Shown here: in pieces, positions 22,206 through 32,332 of the stretch
Layout: each line of letters opens with the position of its first letter
Position numbering within the stretch: the stretch's first letter is position 1
Assembly (NCBI GenBank): GCA_022925895.1
Contig: JAKSYS010000352.1
Location: 1 to 62,635, forward strand
DNA length: 62,635 nt
Source: Fragilaria crotonensis
Lineage: Eukaryota > Bacillariophyta > Fragilariophyceae > Fragilariales > Fragilariaceae
Direction of reading: 5' to 3'
Position numbers and translations under genes: made by a program
The notes under the pieces: generated by a model
The model's database searches: none
The model's input: the letters and a program-made list of their open reading frames with translations, nothing else
What the model was told of the DNA's origin: nothing

Positions 22206-23251
22206 GTTCTGATCTCGACAAGAACCTCTACAGTTCTTTGGCAAGTGAGGAGAAAAATGTATAACCTTTTTATCCACCGTGGAAGTCGTGAGCGCACGGT
22301 CGTTAGTGTGGTACTTGTACCAGGTACAAGTACTTGTGCCGTGTAGCAAGGTACTCGTACGCTCCTACCCTGCTCTTCGCTGGCCTGACAGCTGGCCTTT
22401 CTGCAAACTAATGGCGTCTCGGTCGTACAGTATGACATACGCTGTATTGGTACTCCGGAGTACTGTACTACCAGTTACTCTAGCTACTGTAGTACGTATA
22501 CCGAGTAACAAATACGCGAGTACGTACTAGCTAGTGGTACTGTTGTTGAAGAGCAGGTTCAAATACTCGCCGTGCGTACAATGTAGCTGCGCTGCGTACC
22601 ATACATATCATATAATACATACTGTAGTACCAGGTACCAGGTACATAGTACCGGTACACAGGATGCTGCAGCCTGCACAGCACAGCGCGCAGCGCGCCAA
22701 GGGCTACAGCTGCAAGCTGCAGTGCTGACGCCTGACGGCCTGACGCAGACCATAGACAAGAATGTACCAGTACTCGGAGTACTTGTACTTGATGTACATA
22801 GACGATGTGCCAAACTCCAGAGCGTGCAGTTCTGGAATACTCATACTGAATACTGAGATTACTGAGTACTGTACTGTATTTTATTACTGTAGGAAGTCAT
22901 CCTTCCTGGGGCGAAACACTACTCTAGCTAGGTTTTCCACCTTAATGAAATGGCATCATCAGCCTGATCACACCGAAATTAGTCAGCTTGCCAATACAAC
23001 GAGATAATTAGATTCATGTCAATATCGTTGACACTACAAAGGCAATATTTCATCGTTAACACAACCAGGGCTCTCGGACAATGAATCCCCTAATTTCAGG
23101 CTTTTCCACTGGTATTTTGAGTCAGGTGTGATGCGGCTGTACTGCCCACAATACATCCCGAGTGCATGTAGATTGATCGAGCTGTATAGAGTCGCAAACC
23201 ATGGAAATCTCCTCATGAAAGGTTTTCGCGTTCTCGTTTGTGTAGTCTATC
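22206..23251. promoter_or_regulatory. long intergenic with the densest GTAC cluster
   Basis: No gene seen. GTAC near-palindromes recur at 22310-22340 (GTACTTGTACCAGGTACAAG), 22440-22530, 22618-22655 (GTACCAGGTACCAGGTAC) and 22770-22800. A GC-rich patch at 22665-22735 is made of overlapping GCAGC/GCTGC words that could fold into hairpins. The cluster is 5' of the M16 gene and 3' of the hydrolase gene ending at 23252. The last 350 bases show nothing notable. Confidence 0.45.
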
Positions 23252-25345
23252 TTATTGCTCAGATTTCCCCTGGTTCATTACCTCAATTGAAAATGTAGGC
23301 GCAGATTTTCCGGTCACTTGTTCGTAGGCAAGGCGTTGGACACTATCCTTGAAAGGATCGAACTCCCTCGCTTGCAAGACGTCGTCGAAGCCTCTCTCCA
23401 ATTCCCTTTTCACTTCTTGATAAAGGGTCGTGCATTGGTCGGCGCTTCTGTGATCGATGTGGCCAGTCGAAAACGGCTTCCCAAACACAAAGTAATGGCG
23501 TGCTGGAGGGAGCTTCGGTACAAAAAGTGGCGGTACAAACAGTTCGTCGTCGTTCTTCCGGTCAAATCGCGCTGCAGTAACGTTGGCAGATCGTTTCACG
23601 ATCCCCTCTCCAATGCCAAAAGGTAATTTTGCCAAGTCCGGAGCATCCACTAAGATATTCGCCGAATCCGCGGCACCAACGGCACTGATGGTAACAATCG
23701 TGGCGTTGAAGCGCACAGCTGATCGCACGAAATCAGGTGTATCGGGCCAAAACAAGGTGTGGGCTTCGTTCTTGCCGTGAAATACTTCGCGTACACCTCC
23801 AGGAAACAGCAAAACATTCTGTCCCGTTTGGAGAAGACGGTAATAGTTCCTCGGCGTGACCTTGACTGCTCCAAACTTACGAAATGTGCCGGGGTCTGAT
23901 ACTCCTCCGGTATTAGACTTGTCAACAATTCCTGGAGTCGTCGGCTCGTTAGGTTCGGTATTCTGGCTTGAAAACACGATTGGATGCGCTAACCCTCGAG
24001 CAACGATGCCACGATCTTCAATCAATTGCGCCACAATGAGACCCACATCCAGTCCAAACAACTGATGGTTGGCAACGAAAACAATGGGGTTATCGCCTGA
24101 TGGGAGCTTCCCAAGTCCCATCCATCGTTTCCCGTTTCTGTCAGTGCTGATGAAGACTGGGCTGGCGAGTCTTCGTAAAGGCGCGACGACGTTTTCAACT
24201 GTTTTCTTGAATACGTCCGTTTCTGGTGACTTCCAGTCCGTGATTGGGTCGTATTTATGTAGACCTCGAAGTTTCAACGGATCAATGTCAGAGTACACGA
24301 TCGCTTCAGTTAAATTGACCCGACTGTCCAGCACAAAGTGACCGGCCCCCTTCACCAGCAACGTTTTGCACCTCGGCAGAACTTTGGTCAAGCGTTGCGC
24401 CTCACGCTTGGATGGAAGAAAGTTATCATCCTCACCAGCGACAACGAGGGTTGGTACGTCAAGGGAGGAAAGCCGTTCTTCGGTCAGCATCTGAGCTCCG
24501 ACTTTAAGCCAGTTCCTGACTCGATGAAACACCAACCCAGGTGGAAGGAGTTTTCCGAGTGTTCCGAACCCCGCATCCAGATCATCTATAAATTCGGAAA
24601 TGGAGCTGGTGGACTGCACTGGGATTCCAAGAATGGTATCAAGGAGAGCTCTGGCCTGTGTCGAGTCCGGAACGAGAGCGGATAGGACCATACCTCCAAC
24701 GACAGTATATGGCGTGGCCCCATCGCGAGTTCCAAAGATCTGCAGTGCCGTCAGCAGCGGTCCTAGCGTGTCCCAGCTTGAATTGTCGAAGGATGTGGCT
24801 GGATTTACCAAGACTAAGCCCTGCAGGCGTACATTCTTGCGGGATTGTAATTTGAGAGCCACCGCTGGTGCGAGTAGACCACCGAACGACTCACCAATCA
24901 GTGTAATGTCTTTATTGCCGTCATCGGACACATCTTCGACAAAGTTAACAACAGCATTCACAAGATCTGAAAAGGAACTTCTATCAGTGCTTGACACTGT
25001 CATTCTCCATAATTCGAATCGCGACGATAGATCTTCGAACTGTTGGACCCCTGAAAGGCCGACACAATCCAAGCCGGGTAGGTAAAGCACGACCGGGCGA
25101 TCGCCTCCAACTATGGCACTGGCAGCCGCAAAGGCATTCGACACATCAACAGACGGGTTATCCGGAACAGATGAGGGAGGGACAAAGGAGAATTTGATAC
25201 TTGATGAGTAATCTTTATAGATGGGAGCTTCTTGTAGTTTCGCATACACCGATTGAAAGCCCGACAACACATCCTTGACGCTTTTGGGATTGTCTGTACT
25301 TGTCGAAGCCAGGAGTATCGAGAGTAGCGGTGAGAGTACTCTCAT
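23252..25345 (-). CDS. esterase/acyltransferase of the phytyl ester synthase / DGAT-like family
   Basis: A 697-residue two-domain protein. Residues about 80-350 form an alpha/beta hydrolase: LYLPGLDCVGLSG (oxyanion region), the nucleophile elbow GESFGG (Ser about residue 150), the acid in VVAGEDDNFLP and the His in GAGHFVLD. Residues about 390-680 form a lysophospholipid-acyltransferase-like domain with FVANHQLFGLDVG (the HxxxxD-type motif) and the FPGGVREVF block. This order matches the plant PES/ELT family, which makes fatty acid phytyl esters and triacylglycerol in plastids, using phytol from chlorophyll breakdown. The first 15-20 residues are hydrophobic ('RVLSPLLSILLAS'), so a signal peptide and plastid or ER location is likely; the next residue is not an obvious Phe. 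No intron is needed. The extent of the family in diatoms is inferred; substrate is not readable. Confidence 0.85.
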   Translation of the reverse strand: MRVLSPLLSILLASTSTDNPKSVKDVLSGFQSVYAKLQEAPIYKDYSSSIKFSFVPPSSVPDNPSVDVSNAFAAASAIVGGDRPVVLYLPGLDCVGLSGVQQFEDLSSRFELWRMTVSSTDRSSFSDLVNAVVNFVEDVSDDGNKDITLIGESFGGLLAPAVALKLQSRKNVRLQGLVLVNPATSFDNSSWDTLGPLLTALQIFGTRDGATPYTVVGGMVLSALVPDSTQARALLDTILGIPVQSTSSISEFIDDLDAGFGTLGKLLPPGLVFHRVRNWLKVGAQMLTEERLSSLDVPTLVVAGEDDNFLPSKREAQRLTKVLPRCKTLLVKGAGHFVLDSRVNLTEAIVYSDIDPLKLRGLHKYDPITDWKSPETDVFKKTVENVVAPLRRLASPVFISTDRNGKRWMGLGKLPSGDNPIVFVANHQLFGLDVGLIVAQLIEDRGIVARGLAHPIVFSSQNTEPNEPTTPGIVDKSNTGGVSDPGTFRKFGAVKVTPRNYYRLLQTGQNVLLFPGGVREVFHGKNEAHTLFWPDTPDFVRSAVRFNATIVTISAVGAADSANILVDAPDLAKLPFGIGEGIVKRSANVTAARFDRKNDDELFVPPLFVPKLPPARHYFVFGKPFSTGHIDHRSADQCTTLYQEVKRELERGFDDVLQAREFDPFKDSVQRLAYEQVTGKSAPTFSIEVMNQGKSEQ

Positions 25346-26758
25346 GGTCGCTTGACTAGAATCTGTACAATCGTTAACGTATGCGAAGGTCGGCTCTTGC
25401 GTATCATCGGTTGCGTGAACGAATGGGCAGTGCCACCAATCGCAGCATTGTCAGAATTTTATTTTTCATCCTTGTCGAGTGAATGACTCAGTCATCTCAC
25501 TCGTGACTGAATACATGTGAAAGAAACACTTACACGAAAACACGTTCACGACTAACAATTCCATCAATGCATCCAACTTTTCATTATTCATGATGCTGCT
25601 CCGTGGCACCGCTGTGGAGATGATTGAATGGTAGCATCCTATCATAAGTCACTCTTGCTTTGCCTTTGACAAAGTATTCAATGAAGGGCAGGAGACTTCC
25701 GACCGCCTTGCTTTTCCCTTTGAAAGGGTTGAAAGCTGAGCAACATTGGAATCACAATTTGCACTTAACGCTACGTTGCTAACTACCCATCTTGAAATAC
25801 ATTTGGTTGGACTCTTCCATGAATCACGTTTTTAGAGTTGTTTGGTCAAAATGACGTTCGTCGTCATTGTGCTTTTGTCTCCTTTGCTCAAAGAAACGAA
25901 CGCAGCATGACCAAGGTGGCAATTGTTGTATAGGAGACGGACAAACCGAAGGCGATGAAAACCAATACCCTTCCTATTTGTGTTTTGTGAAACAAAAATT
26001 GAAATAGACACCGATGCAGTAGAGTGCTTCCTGAGGTTCTACATGCCTGGTAATGCTGTTTGTCATCGCTGTCAGTATTCAGTCAAGGCCGAGCGGTGCT
26101 CTCTGTCACACTCAGTCCGTGTTTCAAGACGGCATTGACGCGGCAACATTATGTGGCTGATCCTTAACTTCTCTTGCTCATGTCTCTCCCTTGCTAAGAC
26201 ACACATGCATGTGGTGGTTGGCGTTTGAGTATGATTACTCTGTGATTCTGGTTTGCAGCTTCTTGTGAAGCATATGGTTCACATCGGTCATTCTTTGACA
26301 ACCCAAGTAGATACAACTAAACGATTGATTAGCTGTTTGCAATTCAGAGCGACCTTGGATTTTGCTTCTTCTATTGAACCTACTCTGAAATTAATCATTC
26401 TTTTGACAAGCCATGAAGCGATTAAGAAATTGATGAGCTATTTGCAGTCTACTCCATGGAGTGATTTTTGTTTGCTTTTGCATGATCTGCCTTACCTTGA
26501 CAAGTAGAGATTGAAGTTGGCACTCTACAGGCGGCCCCATAAGACAAAGCAGAGTTTCCACCATCAAATGGATTTGGATGACTGACTTATCCTTTTAGGA
26601 TTCTACATGGAAGATTTCCCGCCCACCAGTACGTCTCATGCAATTCACAAACATCATTCTGAAAAAGTAAACGAACATCTAACAACGAATAGTTTAGGTG
26701 CTGTGCCGAAGATCAAATCCAGCCACAAGAACAACAACGTTGTGTTATTTTCGGAAGA
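25346..26758. other. gene-free stretch between two minus-strand genes
   Basis: No supported gene. Unlike most 5' flanks here, the first 300 bases upstream of the hydrolase gene have almost no GTAC palindromes. From about 25880 to 26600 the DNA is poor in CG and rich in TG/CA, like the decayed blocks elsewhere. An 84-codon ORF at 26253-26507 shows no family feature. Confidence 0.45.
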
Positions 26759-28712
26759 CTACTCTGCATCATCATCATCTGAGGTACTCTCGCTTTCGCC
26801 TTTGTCCGACGGTTCACCACCAGCGCGCTCATCCTCGGAGCTGCTGGCTGGTTCCTGTACCTCCTCCGCCTGTGCTTTGACCTCCGGTGCTTTGTCCTCC
26901 GGTGCTTTGTCCTCCGGTGCATTGTCCTCCGGTGCTTTGTCCTCCTGTGGCTTCTCCGCCTCCACAATCGCAGCGGCCTCCTTGGCCAATTCCTCATCAG
27001 CTTTCTCAAACATCTGCTTGAGCCTCTTGGCGATTGCCTCTTCCCACTCCTGAAACCCTAATAGGGTTGGATGCCCGCGGATTGAGATTTTATCGCTCTG
27101 CAAAACATATTTGTTTCCTTCATCTTTTTCTGCGAATATGTTAGTTGCATCAAAGAAAGTGATCTTGTCATTATTGTCGGCGAACTTGCGCAGCTGTTTG
27201 TTGATGGCATCGATGGAAGTCCAAAGAGGAAGGCGGTTCTTGGCAAGGAAGAGCTTCTTGGGATCCCGGGCCTTGATTTTTGTGATGTCCAAGTTGAGCT
27301 TTGGATTGACCGGATCCTTCTTGATCTTCTTGATGAATTTCTTCTCAGCAATGGCTGCCTTCTTTGCTTCAATTTTCTCTTTCTTTTCATCTTGTTTCTC
27401 TTGTTTTTCGGCTTCTTTCTCTTTCTGTTTCTCCTCTTTTCTGGCCTTTGCTTCATCTTTCTTCTTGTTGGGTTTCTCCTCTTTCTCGACTTTCTTTTTG
27501 AGCTGACGATCGCCGTCACCATCAGGCGTCGATTCTTCAACTGTTCCTGGCACATTAACCGAAATAGGCGCACCTCGTGAAGCCGAGTTGCGCTTGTGAA
27601 GCGCCTTTGTGGTAGTTTGTGGGCGTTGGTACGTAATCTTAGGCACGCCCTTGACGGCAGCGGCGTTGGCCATTGCATTCAGCGATGCGCCTCGTCCCTT
27701 GAGTGGTCGAAATGCATCCCTGTAGTCCATCATCCCAGGCATATCTCCTCCACGAAAATCAGCCATGGGAAGCATCGAGTTAATGACAATCTCGGCATTG
27801 GGCTTACGCGAGCGAATTTCTTCGACAACACGAAGAATGCCAAGAATAACGACTTCCTCGGAGCATTGCATGCGCCCCAAATCATTCAAACCGAGTACAA
27901 GCCACCAGACACGTGGGTTGAAGTCAGAAGGCATTTCTCCGTGCAAAATTCTCCACAAAACGTTTGGGCACTGTAATTGCGAGCGCGAAATAGAGGATTA
28001 GAAAGACAATTGTGCGGCGAGCAAATGCGGTTGTTCGACTCACCGTATCACCCGCAATACCCAAAGCAACTCCATCCATCCCTGACTCTTCCCTCTTGAA
28101 TTGCTTTTTAAACACCTCTCCAATACTCTTCAACTCGGCGCCCGGCTGACGTCCCATCCAATGTCCATCCATCTCTTCCACCAAACTCTCGCCGAGAAAT
28201 GCAACATCCAAATAATCTGAGTCGCGGAAGGCCTCGACCTTGTTCTTGTTCGCCTTGTGAGCATCATTCCAAGTTTTGAACTCGATGCGAGAGTTTGGTT
28301 CCAATGGGTCTTCACAACGACACGAATCGTTGTCACCCTTGATACACCAGTGATCAATCTTTCCCAAGCTAAGTTGATACTCAGAATTAAGACTAGTGTA
28401 ATCATTCTCAATCACACCAAATGTCTCAGTGGGATTCAACATTGACCCGATCATCAAGAACATGGCCAACGCCAATGCCACAATAGACATACATCCACAG
28501 CATCGGGGGTACATGTAGCAAAGGTATCTGCAATGGGCACTTGCAAGAACAGTCAAACCCGGTCCTGATCGTCGCGGAACATCGAGCTGACCCTTGGTCA
28601 GATGGTCCAAGTTGAGAGGAGCACTTTCGACAGTCTCTCCTCCCTTGTGCTGAAGGAGATCTTCAAGATCGGAGTCATCAACTGGAGCTCGAGCTCCGCC
28701 TTTCTTAGACAT
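26759..28712 (-). CDS. membrane-anchored SGNH hydrolase (PAF-acetylhydrolase-like) with lysine-rich insert
   Basis: Two exons, complement of 28044-28712 and 26759-27970, with a 73-bp intron (27971-28043, donor GTGAGT, acceptor TTACAG) in phase 0; about 626 residues. A further in-frame ATG at 28763 adds 17 residues. One membrane helix ('CMSIVALALAMFLMIGSML', about residues 72-90) suggests a single-pass protein. Block I is VAFLGESLVEEM, where GES replaces the usual GDS. Across the splice, 'GIAGDTCPNVLWRILHGEMP' and 'VWWLVLGLNDLGR' match the PAFAH 1B pattern (GDxxxNVLWRL, GTNNLG). The catalytic His is likely in 'IRGHPTLLGFQEW'. Between the Asn block and the His block lies an insert of some 140 residues, including about 70 that are mainly Lys/Glu. 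The C terminus carries a pentapeptide EDKAP repeat and an acidic Ser-rich tail. The activity is probably lipase/esterase; the substrate is unknown. Confidence 0.8.
26883..26957. repeat. 15-bp tandem repeat within the SGNH hydrolase gene
   Basis: About four to five copies of a 15-base unit (TCCTCCGGTGCTTTG with single changes) encode the EDKAP/EDNAP pentapeptide repeat near the protein C terminus. Copy number is likely to vary between strains. Confidence 0.85.
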
Positions 28713-28763
28713 GGTGGAGGAGGAGGATGACAACGGCACGGTGATGAATGTTGCAACTTGCAA

Positions 28764-29429
28764 TCTTTCAACGCTTGATTTCTTGAAATGCCTCCATCCG
28801 CGGCACAGCGGCTCTACATAAAATCGTTCTTGTTGTAGGATATAACAATGCTACTGCTTCTCAGACTGTTTTTGGACCAGCGTTGTACTTGGATTGCTGT
28901 AGAACCGCCGTATAATATGATACTCGAGGGAGTACAGTTTCGTGTACCAGGTACTCAGTATCAAGCTGAGTGCCGTCGTAAATGTATACTGGAGGAAAAA
29001 ATCATGTGACTGTCTCTCGCTGGTTCGCTGCTGTTTGCTGCCTCGTTCTCTAGACACGTCGCACGTCGCACAACGTCTCCTACTCAGTGACTGACTAGTT
29101 TTACTCATGCACGTATGATGCCATATATCATGAATCATGCTACAGTAGAGCTGTAAAGATCATAAAGGTCTGATACATAGTCGTACTGGAGTACTCCAGT
29201 ACAAAAAAATAAAATTGCTATGCCACTACTACTACCGGTGCTTGTACCGTGTACAGTATCATGTCACAAACGATTCCATCCGCACATTCGGCGGACGAGC
29301 AAATCGGACGATGGAATGGTCGTTCGTACTTCGTACGGTCGAGTGGAGCGTGGAGCATTTGGATCTGGAGTTCTCGTGAAAAAGGTGAAGTTTGAAACGT
29401 TCCTCTGTCCCTGACCTCACTCCCCGACC
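28764..29429. promoter_or_regulatory. divergent promoter region between SGNH hydrolase and ferredoxin genes
   Basis: No gene seen. A shared 5' region for the two divergent genes. GTAC words occur at 28940-28957 (GTGTACCAGGTACTCAG), 29180-29205 (GTACTGGAGTACTCCAGTAC) and 29235-29260. Confidence 0.45.
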
Positions 29430-30065
29430 ATGTTGAGAATGTTGCCGTCGCCTCTTCTGAAATCCTTCTCCTACGCACTATCACAGAATCGGCGTCGATG
29501 GATTCAAACTAATAGCATCGATCCATCTGTCACCGACCGTCTGTCTGAAATGGGAGTGGATTCAGCGCTTCACCCCGAAGTGATAAAATCATTGGCCTCA
29601 GTGTTGGGAGGAACAATTTCCGTATCCACCTTGGAGAAATTTGGGCCCGAAGGTATTCAAGCCTTGGCAAAATCTATTGTGAATATGCGACCAAAAACAG
29701 ATGGTACCCGAGCCAAGAAGGAAGTGACCATATCTATACCACATCATCGAACCGAATTTCAAGTCACATTGCGGCAAGGACAGTCCTTGATGCAACTCGC
29801 TCAAGACCACGACGTTCTGAGGGAATATATTGAGGGATCGTGCGGTGGTACGATGGCTTGCTGTAGCTGTCATGTTTATTTGGACCCAGCCTCATACGCT
29901 GCACTAGGGGGTTCACCAAGTCAAGGCGAACAGGATATGCTTGATTTGGCTCATGATCGGCGGGATACTTCTCGATTGGCATGTCAAGTGCATCTGAATG
30001 AAGAGTTACTTCGTCTTGAAAATGTGGTTGTGACGATACCGGATGGAGTCAACAATGTGTGGTAG
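29430..30065 (+). CDS. mitochondrial-type [2Fe-2S] ferredoxin (adrenodoxin family)
   Basis: A 211-residue protein. The C-terminal ~110 residues are a vertebrate-adrenodoxin-type ferredoxin: the cluster cysteines read CGGTMACCSC (Cx5CxxC, with one extra adjacent Cys) and the fourth is in SRLACQV. 'QLAQDHDVLREYIEGSCGG' and the DLAHDRRDTSRL segment match the family, and the tail VVVTIPDGVNN resembles the usual VPD end. The first ~25 residues are Arg/Ser-rich with no acidic residue, typical of a mitochondrial presequence. A middle segment (about residues 30-90) with hydrophobic repeats is not part of the ferredoxin fold and is unassigned. Such ferredoxins pass electrons from an NADPH reductase to Fe-S cluster assembly and to P450 or COX15-type enzymes in the mitochondrial matrix. 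No intron is needed. Confidence 0.92.
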   Translation: MLRMLPSPLLKSFSYALSQNRRRWIQTNSIDPSVTDRLSEMGVDSALHPEVIKSLASVLGGTISVSTLEKFGPEGIQALAKSIVNMRPKTDGTRAKKEVTISIPHHRTEFQVTLRQGQSLMQLAQDHDVLREYIEGSCGGTMACCSCHVYLDPASYAALGGSPSQGEQDMLDLAHDRRDTSRLACQVHLNEELLRLENVVVTIPDGVNNVW

Positions 30066-32332
30066 ATGCGTTTGAGAGTTGAAACACGACATGTAATCTG
30101 TTTTAATTCGCTCATCGTCATTCTGCAAGGTGAATGGACAAGTCAAGTCAAGGAACAGACTTGTTACCCCATGCGACGAAGTGGGTAGACCACAAATCGC
30201 AGCTCCCTCTTCTACCACATGAATATGGAAGGCATGGGTTCCGCTCCAAGAGGACAGCGCTATCGTCACACAGAGTGATGTACTGAAGGACTTTGAATTC
30301 GATAATCGGCAGAAGTGCTTTCAGTCTTAGAAGTGCAGTCCGTATTTGGAGTACCATAGAGCTTCATCATCATGAATGGTAGAACTCGTTGTCGCGTTAC
30401 ACTTTGCTTGTGTCGTCGCGCCGGAAGCCATATGCAAGAATCAGAGACAGTAACCCGCAGTGTCCCCGACCCTAGACATAACCCTTTTCCAGACTCTGTC
30501 GTTCCATGGTCATGCTCTGAAAAAACATAGCCAAAGCACTCGGGAAACTGGGGTCAAACCTTGCTGGTAGTGTGCCTACTACTGCTGCCCAATGCATAGC
30601 ATACTTAAGTTCCAATTATGAGAGGCAATCGTAAGTCATTTGCACCATGAGTTGCACATATCTTGGCAATGCATGCTTGTAGTGTCAAAAATCCTCCGTC
30701 ATTCATATGTGGTTTAAAGTTCAAACTCTCTGTACTTGTCTTGCTAATAGATGACAGTAACTTTGTGACCCGGACTCCACTGGTTCAATAGTAAAGCACA
30801 AAGAGAAAAGCTCAGGTCCAATATGTTCAGAGGGCCAGGACTCCTGGCAGGCAGTGTCACTAGTCCAACAGTCCAAAGAACTGACTAGTTGTGCTTGTTA
30901 CCAAAAGTCAATATCATCATCAGTTATATGATGAGCTGATGCTCCAACTAGTTGAATCGTGATTGAATTGGAGTTCTGTCTGCTGACTCAGCATGAAGTG
31001 GTGGTGTTCAATAACAACAATTACAATCTCAACTGAGTACTCTAAGGTAATGGTTTCTCACCCTGATGCTTGATTTGCACTTCTGCACTGCACACAGGCA
31101 CAGCTCTCTACAACAAATGCCATGCTTCTATCTTGTCGTCAAAGCAGCACCAAAAAAGCATTTAATCTCAGTCTTGCCATTGCACTAGCCGCACAAAAAC
31201 ATCACTTCAGAATATAATCGTTGTGGTCATGGTGACTTGGAATGTCAAAAGGGGTGCTTTACAATCATAAATTGTGCTTCGCCAAAAATTTAGAAGCAAA
31301 CTACATTCATGCATGCTCGAATCATGGTTCTTAATTTGGTCTTGTGTGTACTACTCAGGTTAGCACATCAAGAACACATGCTGTAACATGTGTTCATCTG
31401 TCAACATGGATTTTATAGCAGCATGCAAAGGCACAATCTCCCGGAGAACTTCGTCTCACTGCTGTCATTCAAAAAATTCAGACCTCAGGATGTGTTGAGC
31501 ATATGCCAAGCAGCAAATGTGTTGCTTTGACAGACTAGTGGGATGTCCTTGTCTGCCTCTCAGACTTCACTGTAATTCCATGGTTGCGGACGACCACAGT
31601 TATGTCCCTTGCTGGTGGATGAGACACAATATTGATTGATCATGAGATCCCATAAGTCTGGAGGACCCTTTTCCCCAATACTCGCTCCCAATCATGTCAT
31701 GGCTCATATGGAAGAACTCACCAGATGTGGCTGTTAGCAATGTAGTACTCCAGTACTACAGTACATGCGTAGGGGAACGCGAAGGGCCCGCTTCCTTTAC
31801 GTGTGTATTATGACCACAGCATCCTCTCGCCCAACCTCCAATGGAGTTGGTAGCATGTCATGCGTAATCGAAGTACTGGAGTACTATAGTATACGGAGCA
31901 TGAATTTAATTGAGGGTGGCTTACACTTTCAGCGACATAGGTCCTATATTCCAAATGCATGTATTCATATATGAATGATAAGAATTGAATACGGCATGTG
32001 CATACTTGTCGTGCTGTAGTCATGTTCGTGAAAGTATGGTACCTGGTACAAGTATGCTACTTCTGTTATCGTACGAGCACGTTTTGGGCAGAAAATACTA
32101 CATATCTATCATACCATCATACATCATGTGATACGACGTTCGGCATGTATACATAGTTTGTATGCGTGTATGCTACCTGGTATGAATACCATGTACGATA
32201 CCATGTACTTGTAATTGGAGTAGGTCTCTCCAACTCGGTAAAGAGCCATCTCACCTCCAAGATTTCATTCTGCAAAATTACTCTCGGCGAATATTTTTCT
32301 TCCTCTACACTACCCTTTGATACACGCCGATC
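30066..32332. other. CpG-poor decayed block, then GTAC-rich 5' flank of the kinase gene
   Basis: No supported gene. In 30781-31740 I count about 11 CG dinucleotides in 960 bases, with abundant TG/CA, as in old methylated transposons; no coding signature could be recovered. From 31742 to 32055 the GTAC motif returns (31742-31765 AGTACTCCAGTACTACAGTAC-like; 31876-31893; GGTACCTGGTACAAG near 32038), ahead of the kinase gene. Confidence 0.5.

Noticed and set aside
22665..22735. GC-rich hairpin-like patch as a terminator or non-coding RNA
   Set aside because: Overlapping GCAGC/GCTGC words make self-pairing easy by chance; no defined stem-loop or conserved RNA feature.
26085..26135. tRNA-like string GGCCGAGCGGT, as in a Ser or Leu tRNA D arm
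   Set aside because: No matching acceptor stem, anticodon arm or TTCGA-type T loop at the right spacing.
26253..26507. 84-codon ORF upstream of the SGNH gene 3' end
   Set aside because: No family feature; the surrounding DNA has the decayed, TG/CA-rich character.
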